Shown here: positions 9,451 through 17,746 of the stretch, in pieces | Layout of the letters: every line of letters starts with the position of its first letter | Position numbering within the stretch: position 1 is the first letter of the stretch | Source: Rhodanobacter sp. DHG33 | GTDB lineage: Bacteria > Pseudomonadota > Gammaproteobacteria > Xanthomonadales > Rhodanobacteraceae | Length of the DNA stretch: 64,000 nucleotides | Assembly: GCF_014843005.1 (NCBI RefSeq) | Contig: NZ_JACYXM010000001.1 | Coordinates: forward strand, 186,001 to 250,000 | Reading direction: 5' to 3' | Position numbers and translations under genes: made by a program | Notes under the pieces: model-generated | Told to the model about the DNA's origin: nothing | Databases searched by the model: none | The model's input: only the letters and a program-made list of their open reading frames with translations

Positions 9451-10791
9451 TCAACGCTGGGCAAGCAGTGCCTCGATCTCCACCGGCTCTTTCGGCACGG
9501 CGGCGCTGAGCACCTCGCTGCCGTCGCGCGTCACCGTCACATCGTCCTCGATGCGGATGCCGATGCCGCGCCAGCGCTCATCCACGCCGGTGTCGTCGGG
9601 CGGCACGTAGATGCCGGGCTCCACCGTCACCACCATGCCGGGCTCGAGCACGCGCGAGACGCCGTCGATGCGGTAGTCGCCCGCGTCGTGCACGTCCAGA
9701 CCCAGCCAGTGTCCGGTCTTGCCGGGGAAGAAACGTTTGTAATCGCCTTCGGCAATGGCCGTATCGGCATCGCACCTCAGCAGGCCCAGCGCGCACAGGC
9801 CTTCGGCGATCACGCGCACCGCGGCGTGATGCGCGGCGTCGAACGGCTGGCCCGGCCGTACCTCGTCGATGGCGGCAAGCTGGGCGGCCAGCACCACTTC
9901 GTACAGCGCGCGCTGTTCGCGGCTGTAGCGGCCGTTGACCGGAATGGTGCGGCTGATGTCGCTGGCGTAGCAGTCCAGCTCGGCGCCGGCGTCGATCAGC
10001 AGCAGGTCGCCGTCGGCCAGACGCGCACGGTTGTGCTGGTAATGCATCACGCAGGCATTGCTGCCCGCGGCGACGATGGGTGTGAACGCAGGCACCGCAC
10101 CGCGGCTGCGCAGCGCGTGCAGCAGTTCGGCCTCCACCTCGTATTCGTAGCGCCCCGGCACCGCGCCGCGCCACGCGGCGAGATGCGCTTCGCCGGCAAT
10201 GCCTGCGGCGGTGCGCATCAGCCGGAGTTCGGCGCGCGACTTGTACAGCCGAAGGTCGTGCAGCAGGTGGCCCAGCGCCACGAATTCCTTGGGCGCCACG
10301 CCGCCGCCGCGCAGCTGGCGCAGGCGCCGCATCCAGCCCATCAGCTGCGCGTCGAACGCCGGCTCGCGGCCGAAGTGGCAGTAGACGCGCGCCCTGCCCT
10401 CGATCATGCCGGGCAGGATGTCGTCGATGTCGTCGATCGGGAAGGCATCGTCCATGCCGTAGTCGGCCACCGCGCGCTCGGAGCCGATGGACGGCCCGTG
10501 CCAGCGCGCCTGTTCGGCATCGCGCTCACGGCAGAACAGCACGACCTCGCCATGCATCCGGCCTGGCAGCAGCGCCAGCACGGCATCGGGCTCGGGGAAG
10601 CCGGCGAGATAGTGGAAATCCGAATCCTGGCGGTACGGCCACGCGGCATCGGCGTTGCGCAGGCGCTCAGGCGCGGCGGCGACCAGCAGTACCGCATCCT
10701 CGCCGGCCATCTGCATGAGCTGGCGGCGACGGCGGGCGAATTCCTCGCCCGCGATGGCGGGCGCGGCGAAACGGTCGGCCGGCGTGCTCAA
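9451..10791 (-). CDS. pepP: Xaa-Pro aminopeptidase P (M24B)
   Basis: This cytosolic metalloaminopeptidase of 446 residues removes N-terminal residues preceding proline. It has the N-terminal creatinase-like domain (FHYLAGFPEPDAVL) and the pita-bread domain with ligands in DAGAELDCYASDISRT, GHWLGLDVHD, VEPGIYVPP and GIRIEDDVT. The open frame runs further upstream, but homology begins at STPADRF; I place the start at the TTG at 10791, which overlaps the stop codon of the upstream ygfB gene in the string TTGA. This is the usual ygfB-pepP order of gammaproteobacteria, and the overlap indicates translational coupling from a rare start codon. The paralogous prolidase at the window start is a separate gene. 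Confidence 0.92.
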   Translation of the reverse strand: MSTPADRFAAPAIAGEEFARRRRQLMQMAGEDAVLLVAAAPERLRNADAAWPYRQDSDFHYLAGFPEPDAVLALLPGRMHGEVVLFCRERDAEQARWHGPSIGSERAVADYGMDDAFPIDDIDDILPGMIEGRARVYCHFGREPAFDAQLMGWMRRLRQLRGGGVAPKEFVALGHLLHDLRLYKSRAELRLMRTAAGIAGEAHLAAWRGAVPGRYEYEVEAELLHALRSRGAVPAFTPIVAAGSNACVMHYQHNRARLADGDLLLIDAGAELDCYASDISRTIPVNGRYSREQRALYEVVLAAQLAAIDEVRPGQPFDAAHHAAVRVIAEGLCALGLLRCDADTAIAEGDYKRFFPGKTGHWLGLDVHDAGDYRIDGVSRVLEPGMVVTVEPGIYVPPDDTGVDERWRGIGIRIEDDVTVTRDGSEVLSAAVPKEPVEIEALLAQR

Positions 10792-11354
10792 TGCAGGCGG
10801 TCGCTGCCGGACTGGCCGCGGCCGGCGGATTCGGTGTACAGCAGCAGAGTCCCCACGCGGAGGAATTCCTGCACTTCGATCAGCGCGTCCTCGTCTTCGG
10901 CAGCGTCGTCGAAATCGAAGGACGAGGCGGCGATGGTGCCGAAGTCGCGCAGCACTTCCTGCGCGTCGTCCGACAGACTCGCATGGGCGTCGGTGCCCGC
11001 GAGGCCGAAGCCGCCGAGGAAGCCGCGGCACCATTCGGCCACCGCGTCGGCGCGCTCGTCCAGCGTGCGGTCGTCCGCGGGCAGCAGCGGTTCGAAGCCG
11101 AGGTCGGGATCGGCCAGGGCGTCGCGGCACTGGCGCAACAGGGTATCCAGCGCGGCCTGGTCGGAGGGTGAGGGCGTGACGCCTTCTGCACCTTCCAGTT
11201 CCAGCGCGGCGAGCAGCCTGCTGCCGTTTGGCGTGGCGCCACCGGCAAGGTAGCCGCACAGCGAGCCATGCAGCTCGCTGGCGTCCACGCCCAGGCGGAG
11301 GCGCACGATCAACGCGTCCAGATCGTCGTGGCTGAGCGGTTCGTTGGCCGGCAT
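10788..11354 (-). CDS. ygfB: YgfB/YecA (UPF0149) family protein
   Basis: This 188-residue acidic alpha-helical protein matches the UPF0149 family through ELHGSLCGYLAGG near residue 30, the central EWCRGFLGGFGLAG and the acidic tail FDFDDAAEDEDALIEVQEFLRVG. Its biochemical role is poorly defined in the family; the gene is nearly always upstream of pepP and beside zapA/ssrS, as here. It is divergent from the TIGR02449-zapA-ssrS-fau block, with a 90-bp shared promoter region (11355-11444). The stop TGA lies inside the pepP start overlap. Confidence 0.9.
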   Translation of the reverse strand: MPANEPLSHDDLDALIVRLRLGVDASELHGSLCGYLAGGATPNGSRLLAALELEGAEGVTPSPSDQAALDTLLRQCRDALADPDLGFEPLLPADDRTLDERADAVAEWCRGFLGGFGLAGTDAHASLSDDAQEVLRDFGTIAASSFDFDDAAEDEDALIEVQEFLRVGTLLLYTESAGRGQSGSDRLH

Positions 11355-11444
11355 GGCGGGGTTCCTCGGGGATGGCCGTTCATTCTACGCCACGGCCATC
11401 CCCGGACCGCTGTGCCGGCATGCCGTACTGCTATAGTTCGACGC

Positions 11445-11684
11445 ATGAACCCGGCCGATTCCATTCCGCCCGATCCCGTCCAGATTGAACTGGAGGCGCT
11501 TGGCCGCCAGGTCGATCGCCTGCTCGACACCGTGCGCCGGCTCAGCGACGAAAACCGCAGCCTGCGACACAGCCAGGAGCAGTTGTCGGGCGAACGTGCC
11601 AGCCTGCTCGCACGGAACGAACAGGCGCGCAGCCGGGTCGAAGCGATGATCCAGCGACTGAAGTCGCTCGAAAGCAATGGCTGA
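11445..11684 (+). CDS. Small coiled-coil protein (TIGR02449 family)
   Basis: This is a 79-residue protein, nearly all heptad-patterned coiled coil from about residue 12 onward (LEALGRQVDRLL, LSDENRSLR, LSGERASLLARNEQARSRVEAM). It resembles the short conserved TIGR02449 proteins that precede zapA in gammaproteobacteria. I chose the ATG at 11445 because the longer frame would overlap the divergent ygfB gene. It overlaps zapA by 8 bp, so it may be co-translated with that cell-division factor; a role in division is guilt by association only. Confidence 0.85.
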   Translation: MNPADSIPPDPVQIELEALGRQVDRLLDTVRRLSDENRSLRHSQEQLSGERASLLARNEQARSRVEAMIQRLKSLESNG

Positions 11685-12039
11685 ACCGATGAGTACTCCC
11701 GGCAACAACGATCCGGTCGCGCTGCGGCTGATCGACCGCGAATTCCTGATCGCCTGCGCGCCCGAAGAGCGCGAGGGCCTGGTCGAAGCCGCCGCCCTGC
11801 TCGACCGCAAGATGCGCGAGCTGCGCGCCAACGCGCGCGCGCCCAGCTTCGAGCGCCTCGCCGTGCTCGCCGCGGTGAGCATGACCCACGAGCTGCTGGC
11901 GCTGCGCAAGCAGCAGGGCGGCGACGGCCAGCAAACCGCGCAACGCCTTGCCACGATGCGCCAGCGGCTGGAATTCGCATTGGAAAACGCCGACACGCTG
12001 CACCGCGAGACGGTGGCGGATTTGTTCCCAAAAGCCTAA
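11677..12039 (+). CDS. zapA: Cell division protein ZapA
   Basis: This 120-residue protein would bind FtsZ and promote bundling of its filaments at the division site. The N-terminal globular part shows the family pattern VALRLIDREFLIACAPEERE followed by LLDRKMRELR, and the C-terminal half is a long helix for tetramer formation (LATMRQRLEFALENA). A second ATG at 11689 (MSTPG) is possible. The arrangement TIGR02449 - zapA - 6S RNA - cyclo-ligase is classical and supports the call. Confidence 0.92.
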   Translation: MAEPMSTPGNNDPVALRLIDREFLIACAPEEREGLVEAAALLDRKMRELRANARAPSFERLAVLAAVSMTHELLALRKQQGGDGQQTAQRLATMRQRLEFALENADTLHRETVADLFPKA

Positions 12040-12049
12040 AATCGTTCCC

Positions 12050-12239
12050 GGCGTTTTCTGCGGTGTGCGCCGGCACACTCTTACATTTGCCTTGTTCCTA
12101 AATACGGCCCCGGGTCGGCTTTTCATCGGTCGTTGTGCATGTCCGCCGCGTGCGGAAAGCCTTGAGACCATGTCGCCCTCCCACCTGATCCATTGTGGAT
12201 CAAGGTCGTTTGGTGGGCAGCGGCATCGCGGTTGACGCC
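12050..12239 (+). ncRNA. ssrS: 6S RNA
   Basis: The RNA binds sigma-70 RNA polymerase and mimics an open promoter. The stretch between zapA and the folate cyclo-ligase is the conserved ssrS position. The ends can pair (GGCGTTTTCTGCGG with CGCGGTTGACGCC), giving a closing stem and a length near 190 nt, and internal landmarks match known 6S RNAs: AAAGCCTTGAGACC, the stem-loop TGATCC-ATTGT-GGATCA, and GCAGCGGCATCGCGG near the 3' end. Exact ends are estimates. A rho-independent terminator follows. Confidence 0.85.
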
Positions 12240-12250
12240 ACCTCTTCCGC

Positions 12251-12285
12251 GCCCCGTCCGTCGCACGACTGACGGGGCGTTTTTT
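12251..12285 (+). terminator. Rho-independent terminator after 6S RNA
   Basis: GCCCCGTC (12251-12258) pairs with GACGGGGC (12271-12278) around a 12-nt loop and is followed by GTTTTTT. It ends two bases before the first in-frame ATG of the next gene, so expression of that gene depends on read-through or on processing of the transcript. Confidence 0.85.
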
Positions 12286-12302
12286 CGATGGAGACAAGCC
12301 TC

Positions 12303-12911
12303 GTGGACGCCGCCGCCCATCGCCACGAACTGCGCCAGCAGATGGCCGAACGCCGCCGCGCACTGCCGCCGCCGGCACGCATGGCCGCCGCGCAGGGACT
12401 ACGCCGCTCGCTGGAGCAGCTGCCCGAATACCTCACCGACGTGCGCGTGGCCGGTTACTGGGCCACCGGCGGCGAGCTGCCGCTGAACCTGGTCATCCCG
12501 CCGCTGGCCACTCGCGGCCAGCGTTTCCTGCTGCCGCTGCTCGCGAAGGGCAAGGAACTGCACTTCGCGCCCTGGCGCGACGGCGACGCGGTGGCGCCGA
12601 ACCGCTACGGCATCCCCGAGCCGGTGACCCCGCGCGAATGGTTCGCACCGTTCCAGCTCGACCTGGTGCTGGTGCCGCTGCTGGCCTTCGACCGCCGCGG
12701 CCATCGCCTCGGCCACGGCGGCGGCTACTACGACCGCAGCTTCGCCTTCCTCAAGGACCAGGCGCGCCCCACCGAGCCGCTGCTGGTGGGTGTGGCCTAC
12801 GATTTCCAGGAAGTCGAGCACCTGGATGCGGAGCCGTGGGACGTGTCGCTGGACTACGTGGCCACCGACCGCGAACTGATCGACTGCCACGCCGCCGGGA
12901 GCGCCGCATGA
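12303..12911 (+). CDS. fau: 5-formyltetrahydrofolate cyclo-ligase
   Basis: The enzyme converts 5-formyl-THF to 5,10-methenyl-THF with ATP in the cytosol. The signature GHGGGYYDR lies at about residue 140, and the basic N-terminal helix (LRQQMAERRRALP) and the motifs YWATGGELPL and GKELHFAPW fit the family. The frame is also open to an ATG at 12288, but that codon touches the 6S terminator and has no ribosome site; GTG at 12303 has GGAGA eight bases ahead and gives 202 residues. The gene follows 6S RNA as ygfA does in E. coli. Its stop overlaps the next start in an ATGA. Confidence 0.9.
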   Translation: MDAAAHRHELRQQMAERRRALPPPARMAAAQGLRRSLEQLPEYLTDVRVAGYWATGGELPLNLVIPPLATRGQRFLLPLLAKGKELHFAPWRDGDAVAPNRYGIPEPVTPREWFAPFQLDLVLVPLLAFDRRGHRLGHGGGYYDRSFAFLKDQARPTEPLLVGVAYDFQEVEHLDAEPWDVSLDYVATDRELIDCHAAGSAA

Positions 12912-13363
12912 AGAACCATTGGCTGATGAAGTCCGAACCGGACGCCTTCTCCATCGACGATCTCAAGCGCAAGAAGCAGGAGTCCTGGGACGGCGTGCGC
13001 AACTACCAGGCGCGCAACTACATGCGCGACGGCATGCGCGTGGGCGACAAGGTGTTCTTCTACCACTCCAACTGCGCCGAGCCCGGCATCGTGGGCATCG
13101 CCGAAGTCGCCACCGACGCCTACCCCGATCCCAGTCAGTTCGATCCCAAGAGCAAGTACTTCGATGCCGGCAGCTCGCGCGACAACCCGCGCTGGATGCT
13201 GGTGGACGTGAAGTTCGTGAAGAAGCTCAAGCGCACCATCACGCTGAAGGAGCTGCAGGCCGACCCTGCGCTGGACGGCATGGTGCTGGTGCGCAAGGGC
13301 AGCCGCCTGTCGGTGCAGCCGGTGGAGGCCGCGCATTGGCAGCACATCCTCGCGCTCGAATGA
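12908..13363 (+). CDS. EVE domain-containing protein
   Basis: This 151-residue protein consists of one EVE domain (PUA-like fold), recognisable from [46 protein letters not shown] and the C-terminal [16 protein letters not shown] proteins are thought to recognise modified bases in nucleic acid and include thymocyte nuclear protein 1. The ATG overlaps the cyclo-ligase stop as ATGA, and rpiA follows after 34 bp, so these three genes are likely one transcript. The ligand is unknown. Confidence 0.9.
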   Translation: MKNHWLMKSEPDAFSIDDLKRKKQESWDGVRNYQARNYMRDGMRVGDKVFFYHSNCAEPGIVGIAEVATDAYPDPSQFDPKSKYFDAGSSRDNPRWMLVDVKFVKKLKRTITLKELQADPALDGMVLVRKGSRLSVQPVEAAHWQHILALE

Positions 13364-13397
13364 TCGCCGACCTTTCCATCCTTGCCGGAACACACGC

Positions 13398-14039
13398 ATG
13401 AGCAACCCGAACGAAAAACAATTGGCCGGCGAAGCCGCGCTGCGCTACGTCGAGGACGGCGCCATCGTGGGCGTGGGCACCGGCAGCACCGTGGCGTTCT
13501 TCATCGACGCATTGGCCGGCATGAAGGACCGCATCAAGGGCGCGGTGTCCAGCTCCGAACAATCCACCGCGCGCATGAGGCAGCACGGCATCGAGGTGCT
13601 CGACCTCAACGCCACCGGACCGATCGGCATCTACATCGACGGCGCCGACGAGTGCGATCCGCACAGGCGCCTGATCAAGGGCGGCGGCGCGGCGCTCACT
13701 CGCGAGAAGATCGTGGCGGCGGCGGCGCAGAAGTTCGTCTGCATCATCGACTCCAGCAAGCGCGTGGACGTGCTGGGCAAGTTCCCGCTGCCGATCGAGG
13801 TGATCCCGATGGCGCGTAGCCTGGTGAGCCGCGAGATCGTCAAGCTGGGCGGCCAGCCGGTGTGGCGCGACGGCGTGACCACCGACAACGGCAACTGGAT
13901 CATCGACGTGCACGGCTGGCGCATCACCGACCCGGTGGCGCTGGAGCAGCAGCTCAACCAGCTCGCCGGCGTAGTCACCGTGGGCCTGTTCGCGCAGCGC
14001 CCGGCGGACGTGGTGCTGGTGGGCGACAAGGAGCTCTGA
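13398..14039 (+). CDS. rpiA: Ribose-5-phosphate isomerase A
   Basis: The enzyme interconverts ribose-5-phosphate and ribulose-5-phosphate in the pentose phosphate pathway. The 213-residue length and motifs are typical: [16 protein letters not shown] (phosphate-binding), SSEQST, DGADECD with the two catalytic Asp, [12 protein letters not shown] with the catalytic Lys and Glu, and [10 protein letters not shown] near the C-terminus. It is the last gene of the fau-EVE-rpiA group before a 500-bp repeat-rich spacer. Confidence 0.96.
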   Translation: MSNPNEKQLAGEAALRYVEDGAIVGVGTGSTVAFFIDALAGMKDRIKGAVSSSEQSTARMRQHGIEVLDLNATGPIGIYIDGADECDPHRRLIKGGGAALTREKIVAAAAQKFVCIIDSSKRVDVLGKFPLPIEVIPMARSLVSREIVKLGGQPVWRDGVTTDNGNWIIDVHGWRITDPVALEQQLNQLAGVVTVGLFAQRPADVVLVGDKEL

Positions 14040-14078
14040 GCCGGGCATCCGGTGGCTGCCCGGGAAGTTTCTGTTCGC

Positions 14079-14170
14079 TCATCACACCGACGCAGGCCTG
14101 AATCCAGTAGCGATCACGCCTGTCCAGGCCATACCGTCCCTGGATTCAGACCTACGCCGGAATGACGAGC
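14079..14170. repeat. REP-like dispersed repeat, copy 1
   Basis: Two arms, one containing CGCAGGCCTGAATCCAGT and the other GGATTCAGACCTACGCC followed by GGAATGACGAGC, form an imperfect inverted repeat. The same arms, with the consensus GGCCGGAATCCAGT, recur at 46021-46111. Such elements are common between genes in Xanthomonadales. Confidence 0.7.
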
Positions 14171-14347
14171 TAAGAGATGCAGCGCGAAATGCTGCAGGGT
14201 CCCGCCCTCAGTTCTCAGATACTTCCCTCAGTCTCCAGATACGGCGCGGGGTGGCCGCGCGGTCAATCGCGTAGGCGGGAAGGATTCCGACGTCCTCGAT
14301 ACAGCCTGCTTGTAGTTTCGGCGGATCACACCAGGCCATTTCTCTGG

Positions 14348-14450
14348 GTTACTTCTCTTGACTCCGGGCATCCTGCCCTCCGCCCTTCGGGCCAGCTTCG
14401 CTGTTCGCCACCGCTCCTAGCGGTGGCGTGGGCCAGCAAAGAGAAGTAAC
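14348..14450. repeat. Nested palindrome (possible Xanthomonadales dispersed element)
   Basis: GTTACTTCTCTT (14348-14359) is perfectly inverted at 14439-14450. Inside it lies a second perfect hairpin, CGCCACCGCT-CCT-AGCGGTGGCG (14406-14428). I recall GTTACTTCTCTTTG-type palindromes being scattered through Xanthomonas-group genomes, so this is probably a diverged copy. Confidence 0.6.
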
Positions 14451-14543
14451 TCGGGCGCCGGCAGGCGACCGAAACCGCTCTGTCGCTTGCGCCAACGCAA
14501 AATATCTTTCGCGAAAGTCTGATTGAAAATTTCAGACAGGCAC

Positions 14544-15902
14544 TCAGTATCCCGGCGCCAGAATCCCAGTGAGCGGCTTGCCCTTGGCATCGTCGAACCG
14601 GATGTGCAGCAGGTGCGCGATGGTCGGCGCCACATCGACATTGGGAAATGCGGGAATCTGCACGCCCTTGCCCTGGATGCCCGCCCCCGCGGCGATGAAG
14701 ATGGCCTGCATCAGCGGCTCCGAATTGGGGTAGCCGTGCGCGCCACGCTGCAGCGTGGGCGCGTCGTATTGCGTGGCGTACTTGTCGTCGAATTCGTAGT
14801 CGTTGGCCGGATAGAGCAGCAGGTCGGGCGCCTGATCAGAGGTCGCCGGCACCGGCCAGCCCATCTTCGCCGCCTCGTCGGGCGTCAGCGCCGCGCGGAT
14901 GCCGGCCTTGCCCGCAAACAGTTTCTTCAGTGCCTGGCGTGAAGCGTCGGTGGCGTTCTTCTGGAACACCAGCGCGAAGCCGCCCTCGGGAATGGCGAAC
15001 GCGGACTGGCTAGCGCTGGCCGTCTGCAAGCCTGCATCGATCAGGGGCACGTTGGGATTCAGCAGGTGGTGCACGCTCTCCTGACCGTGGTCGGAGACGA
15101 TGACGAAGGTGGTGTTGTCGAGCTCGCCTGCGGCGCGCACGGCATCGATCACCTCCTTCACGCGATCGTCGAGGAAGGCGATGGTGTTGCGCCCTGAGTC
15201 GTTGCCGTAGCCGGTTTCGTGCTCGATGCTGTCCAGCGCGAGCAGGTGCAGCAGCAACAGGTCGGGATGGTGCTTGCGGATGATGTCCACCGCCGCGTTC
15301 GTGTACATGCGGTCGCGCCAGGCCTGTGAGGGTTCGCCGAACTTCGCCAGTTCGTCGCGCGTGACGATTCCCTGCTTCACCAGGTCTTGCTCGATCGCGC
15401 CGTCGGGATTCGGTTTTTCCGGAAAGCGCCAGTCGATGGTGGGCGCATCCATGATGGCCACCCAGTCCACCTCGGCCGTGACCAGGCCGGCCGCATGCGC
15501 GGCGTCGTACACGGTGGGCACGGCGACCAGTTTCGACTTGGGCGCATTCATGTCGATGTGCGGCGGAGTGGCTTCGCGCTGCCCCACGATCAGGCCGTTG
15601 ACCAGCACGTGATGCAGGCTGGCGTCGTCGCCGGTGACCATCGCGGTGTGGTTGGGCCAGGTGATGGTGGGATTGATCGGTTGCATGGAGACGGCGTGCA
15701 CGCCCTGCTGCATCAACGCGTGCAGGGTGGGCGCGGGCAGCTCGGGCTCCGCCAGGCTTCGCGCGCCGAACGCGTCCAGACTGATGACGACCACCTTGGG
15801 CCTGGGCGCATCGGCCGCCCTCGCGCCCGCTGCGGTCGTCGCGATGCCAACGGCCAATGTTGCCGCGGCCACCGCGCGCCAGCCGAACCTGCTTGAACTC
15901 AT
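14544..15902 (-). CDS. Exported nucleotide pyrophosphatase/phosphodiesterase (NPP) family enzyme
   Basis: This 452-residue alkaline-phosphatase-superfamily enzyme has a signal peptide (cleavage near GARA-AD). The start is ATG 15902, eight bases after GAGGAGG; the frame extends 11 codons upstream without support. Metal and catalytic residues are visible: Asp43 in VISLDAF, the nucleophile Thr81 in ITWPNHT, DSIEHETG, VSDHGQES and the late HGYPN. The TWPNH motif marks the NPP family rather than classical PhoA. It should hydrolyse phosphodiester or pyrophosphate bonds in the periplasm. It lies 52 bp downstream of the GH30 gene on the same strand and may be co-transcribed with it. The substrate is not evident. 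Confidence 0.88.
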   Translation of the reverse strand: MSSSRFGWRAVAAATLAVGIATTAAGARAADAPRPKVVVISLDAFGARSLAEPELPAPTLHALMQQGVHAVSMQPINPTITWPNHTAMVTGDDASLHHVLVNGLIVGQREATPPHIDMNAPKSKLVAVPTVYDAAHAAGLVTAEVDWVAIMDAPTIDWRFPEKPNPDGAIEQDLVKQGIVTRDELAKFGEPSQAWRDRMYTNAAVDIIRKHHPDLLLLHLLALDSIEHETGYGNDSGRNTIAFLDDRVKEVIDAVRAAGELDNTTFVIVSDHGQESVHHLLNPNVPLIDAGLQTASASQSAFAIPEGGFALVFQKNATDASRQALKKLFAGKAGIRAALTPDEAAKMGWPVPATSDQAPDLLLYPANDYEFDDKYATQYDAPTLQRGAHGYPNSEPLMQAIFIAAGAGIQGKGVQIPAFPNVDVAPTIAHLLHIRFDDAKGKPLTGILAPGY

Positions 15903-15954
15903 CACATCGTCCTCCTCGGAAAACTCGCGCCGCATCCAGCCATGGGCCCGCGGC

Positions 15955-17556
15955 TCACTTTACGCCCGCGCGCATCACGCCCGCCCCGCCCGGCGTAATG
16001 GCATGCACCGCCTTGTCGAAGAGGCGATGCACGCGACGCTCCCACGAATGCGTGGCCAGGTCGGGATTCCAGGTGAAGGTCGCCACGCTCTCGGGCGGCA
16101 TCGTGTACTCGAAATAGAGCTGATCCTGCACCACGCTGACATGACGCGCCTCCTTCGTGCCGTTGGTCACCACCAGTACGATGGAACCGTCGCCGGCATT
16201 GCGGAACGCCACGTTGTGGATGTCCGGGCCGGTGGCGGTCGACCATACGCGTACGGCGCCGGGCAGCACGAAACGGCTGTAGTGGGCGAAGGCGTAGTAC
16301 TCGTCGTTGCGGTGGATCGCGCCGGTCTTGGAGTCGATCGTCACCATGCCCTTGCAGTCGATGCAGCCGCCGGAATGCGGACCATGTTTCTCGTTCAGCG
16401 CGATGTTCCAGTACATCGCGCCGCGCGCCCAGTCGCGCAGGCTCATCAGCAGGATGTCGCGCGCGAAGAGCAGCAGCTCGCCGTTCTTCGCGGAGGCCCA
16501 GTCGCCGCCCGAACATTCGGTCAGGTAGGCGTCTTTGTCGGGGTACGCCCGATGCACGCGGTTCTGCACATTCACGTCGCCCGCGTAGCAATGCCACGCG
16601 ACGCCATCGACGTAGCGCCGCGCCTCGGGGTTGGCCAGCACGGCCAATGGCTGCTGCGGCTCATCCCAGTTGTGGTCCCAGTCGAAAATCAGCGGTTGCG
16701 GGTCCCGGTCCGCCAGAGCCGGTCCCAGGTACTTTCCGATGATGCGCGCACGCGCATCGGCGGGCAGCAACATGCCCGGATAGGTCAGCGGCTCGAATCC
16801 CGGTTCGTTCTGCACGGTCAGCGCCCAGATCGGAATGCCCTGCCCCTGCATCGCATCGATGTACTTCACCAGGTACTGCGCATACGCGGCTTCGTACTGC
16901 GGCTGCAGGGTGCCGCCGTTGAGCGCGTCGATGCTCTTCATCCACGTCGGCGCGCTCCATGGCGTGGCGATGATGTGCAGCTGCGGGTTGATCTCCATCG
17001 TCTCGCGCAGCACGGGCACCAGATCATGCAGCTCGGCGGTGATGTTGAAGTGCGCCAGCGACGGATCGGTCTGGCCCCCGGGCATGTCGTCCAGCGTATA
17101 GGGCTTGAGCGAGAAGTCCGAAGCGCCGATGGTGACGCGCGCCATGTCGAGGTTGAGCCCCGGCGGCGGACCGAACATCTCCTGCAGGAAGTCGAAGCGC
17201 TGGTCGTCGTCGAGCGCGTGGTCCAGCAGCCACACCGAGGAATCCGTCATCGCCGCACCGAAGCCCGTGATGGTCTGGAAGGTGCGGCTGGTGTCGATCA
17301 CGATGTCGGCCTGCGGCGGCTGGGCCTCGGCGTCCGACACCACGACCGGAATGTTCGGCTGCTGCGCCAGTCGCAGCTTGCGGTCCTGCGTGCTCACCCA
17401 CAGCTGGACATCCGAACCGTCGGGCATCGCCGGCACCAGCAGCTGCGGCGCGGGCGGCAGGCGCAAGGGGACGTGCAGTGCGGCCAGCGCGCACAGGGTA
17501 AGAAGGGCAAACAGCGCAACCGCCATGCGGCCGGAGATGCCCTGCGGTTCCCTCAT
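15955..17556 (-). CDS. GH30 family glycoside hydrolase (glucosylceramidase-like)
   Basis: This 533-residue exported enzyme starts with a single N-terminal hydrophobic segment (VALFALLTLCALAAL), either a signal peptide or an anchor. The (beta/alpha)8 barrel carries the GH30 signatures: TITGFGAAMTDSS near residue 97, ATPWSAPTWMK, acid/base Glu251 in VQNEPGFEP and nucleophile Glu347 in LTECSGGDW; a C-terminal beta domain follows. Retaining GH30 enzymes include glucosylceramidases and beta-1,6-glucanases, and the sequence alone does not separate these. GTG at 17565 is an alternative start. It sits between a TonB receptor and the NPP gene, suggesting stepwise use of a phosphorylated glycoconjugate, which is inference. 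Confidence 0.9.
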   Translation of the reverse strand: MREPQGISGRMAVALFALLTLCALAALHVPLRLPPAPQLLVPAMPDGSDVQLWVSTQDRKLRLAQQPNIPVVVSDAEAQPPQADIVIDTSRTFQTITGFGAAMTDSSVWLLDHALDDDQRFDFLQEMFGPPPGLNLDMARVTIGASDFSLKPYTLDDMPGGQTDPSLAHFNITAELHDLVPVLRETMEINPQLHIIATPWSAPTWMKSIDALNGGTLQPQYEAAYAQYLVKYIDAMQGQGIPIWALTVQNEPGFEPLTYPGMLLPADARARIIGKYLGPALADRDPQPLIFDWDHNWDEPQQPLAVLANPEARRYVDGVAWHCYAGDVNVQNRVHRAYPDKDAYLTECSGGDWASAKNGELLLFARDILLMSLRDWARGAMYWNIALNEKHGPHSGGCIDCKGMVTIDSKTGAIHRNDEYYAFAHYSRFVLPGAVRVWSTATGPDIHNVAFRNAGDGSIVLVVTNGTKEARHVSVVQDQLYFEYTMPPESVATFTWNPDLATHSWERRVHRLFDKAVHAITPGGAGVMRAGVK

Positions 17557-17746
17557 GCGCGGCACTCGACGTTGGAGGTGGCCTTGTGGATCACTGAAAT
17601 CTCTCTAGCTACGGCCGCACGGCATCGTGCGGCGCGTTGCCGAAGCTTGCCCCGATACGGCACCGGGCGGCAAGACGCCACCCGGGCAGCCCGCGATCCT
17701 CCCTGATCGCGCGGGTCGAACCGGCGGCCGTCCATGGCCGTACGGC

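Larger units (their letters stand above)
14040..14543. other. 500-bp spacer made largely of dispersed repeats
   Basis: The spacer lies between two convergent genes. It holds a REP-like element (14079-14170) and a nested palindrome (14348-14450). A 90-codon frame at 14177-14449 has no recognisable protein features and runs through the palindrome, so I do not call it a gene. I see no clear T-rich terminator. Confidence 0.6.

Noticed and set aside
14177-14449. Possible 90-residue gene in the rpiA spacer
   Set aside because: The frame lies on a dispersed palindrome, and its sequence has no family or signal features.
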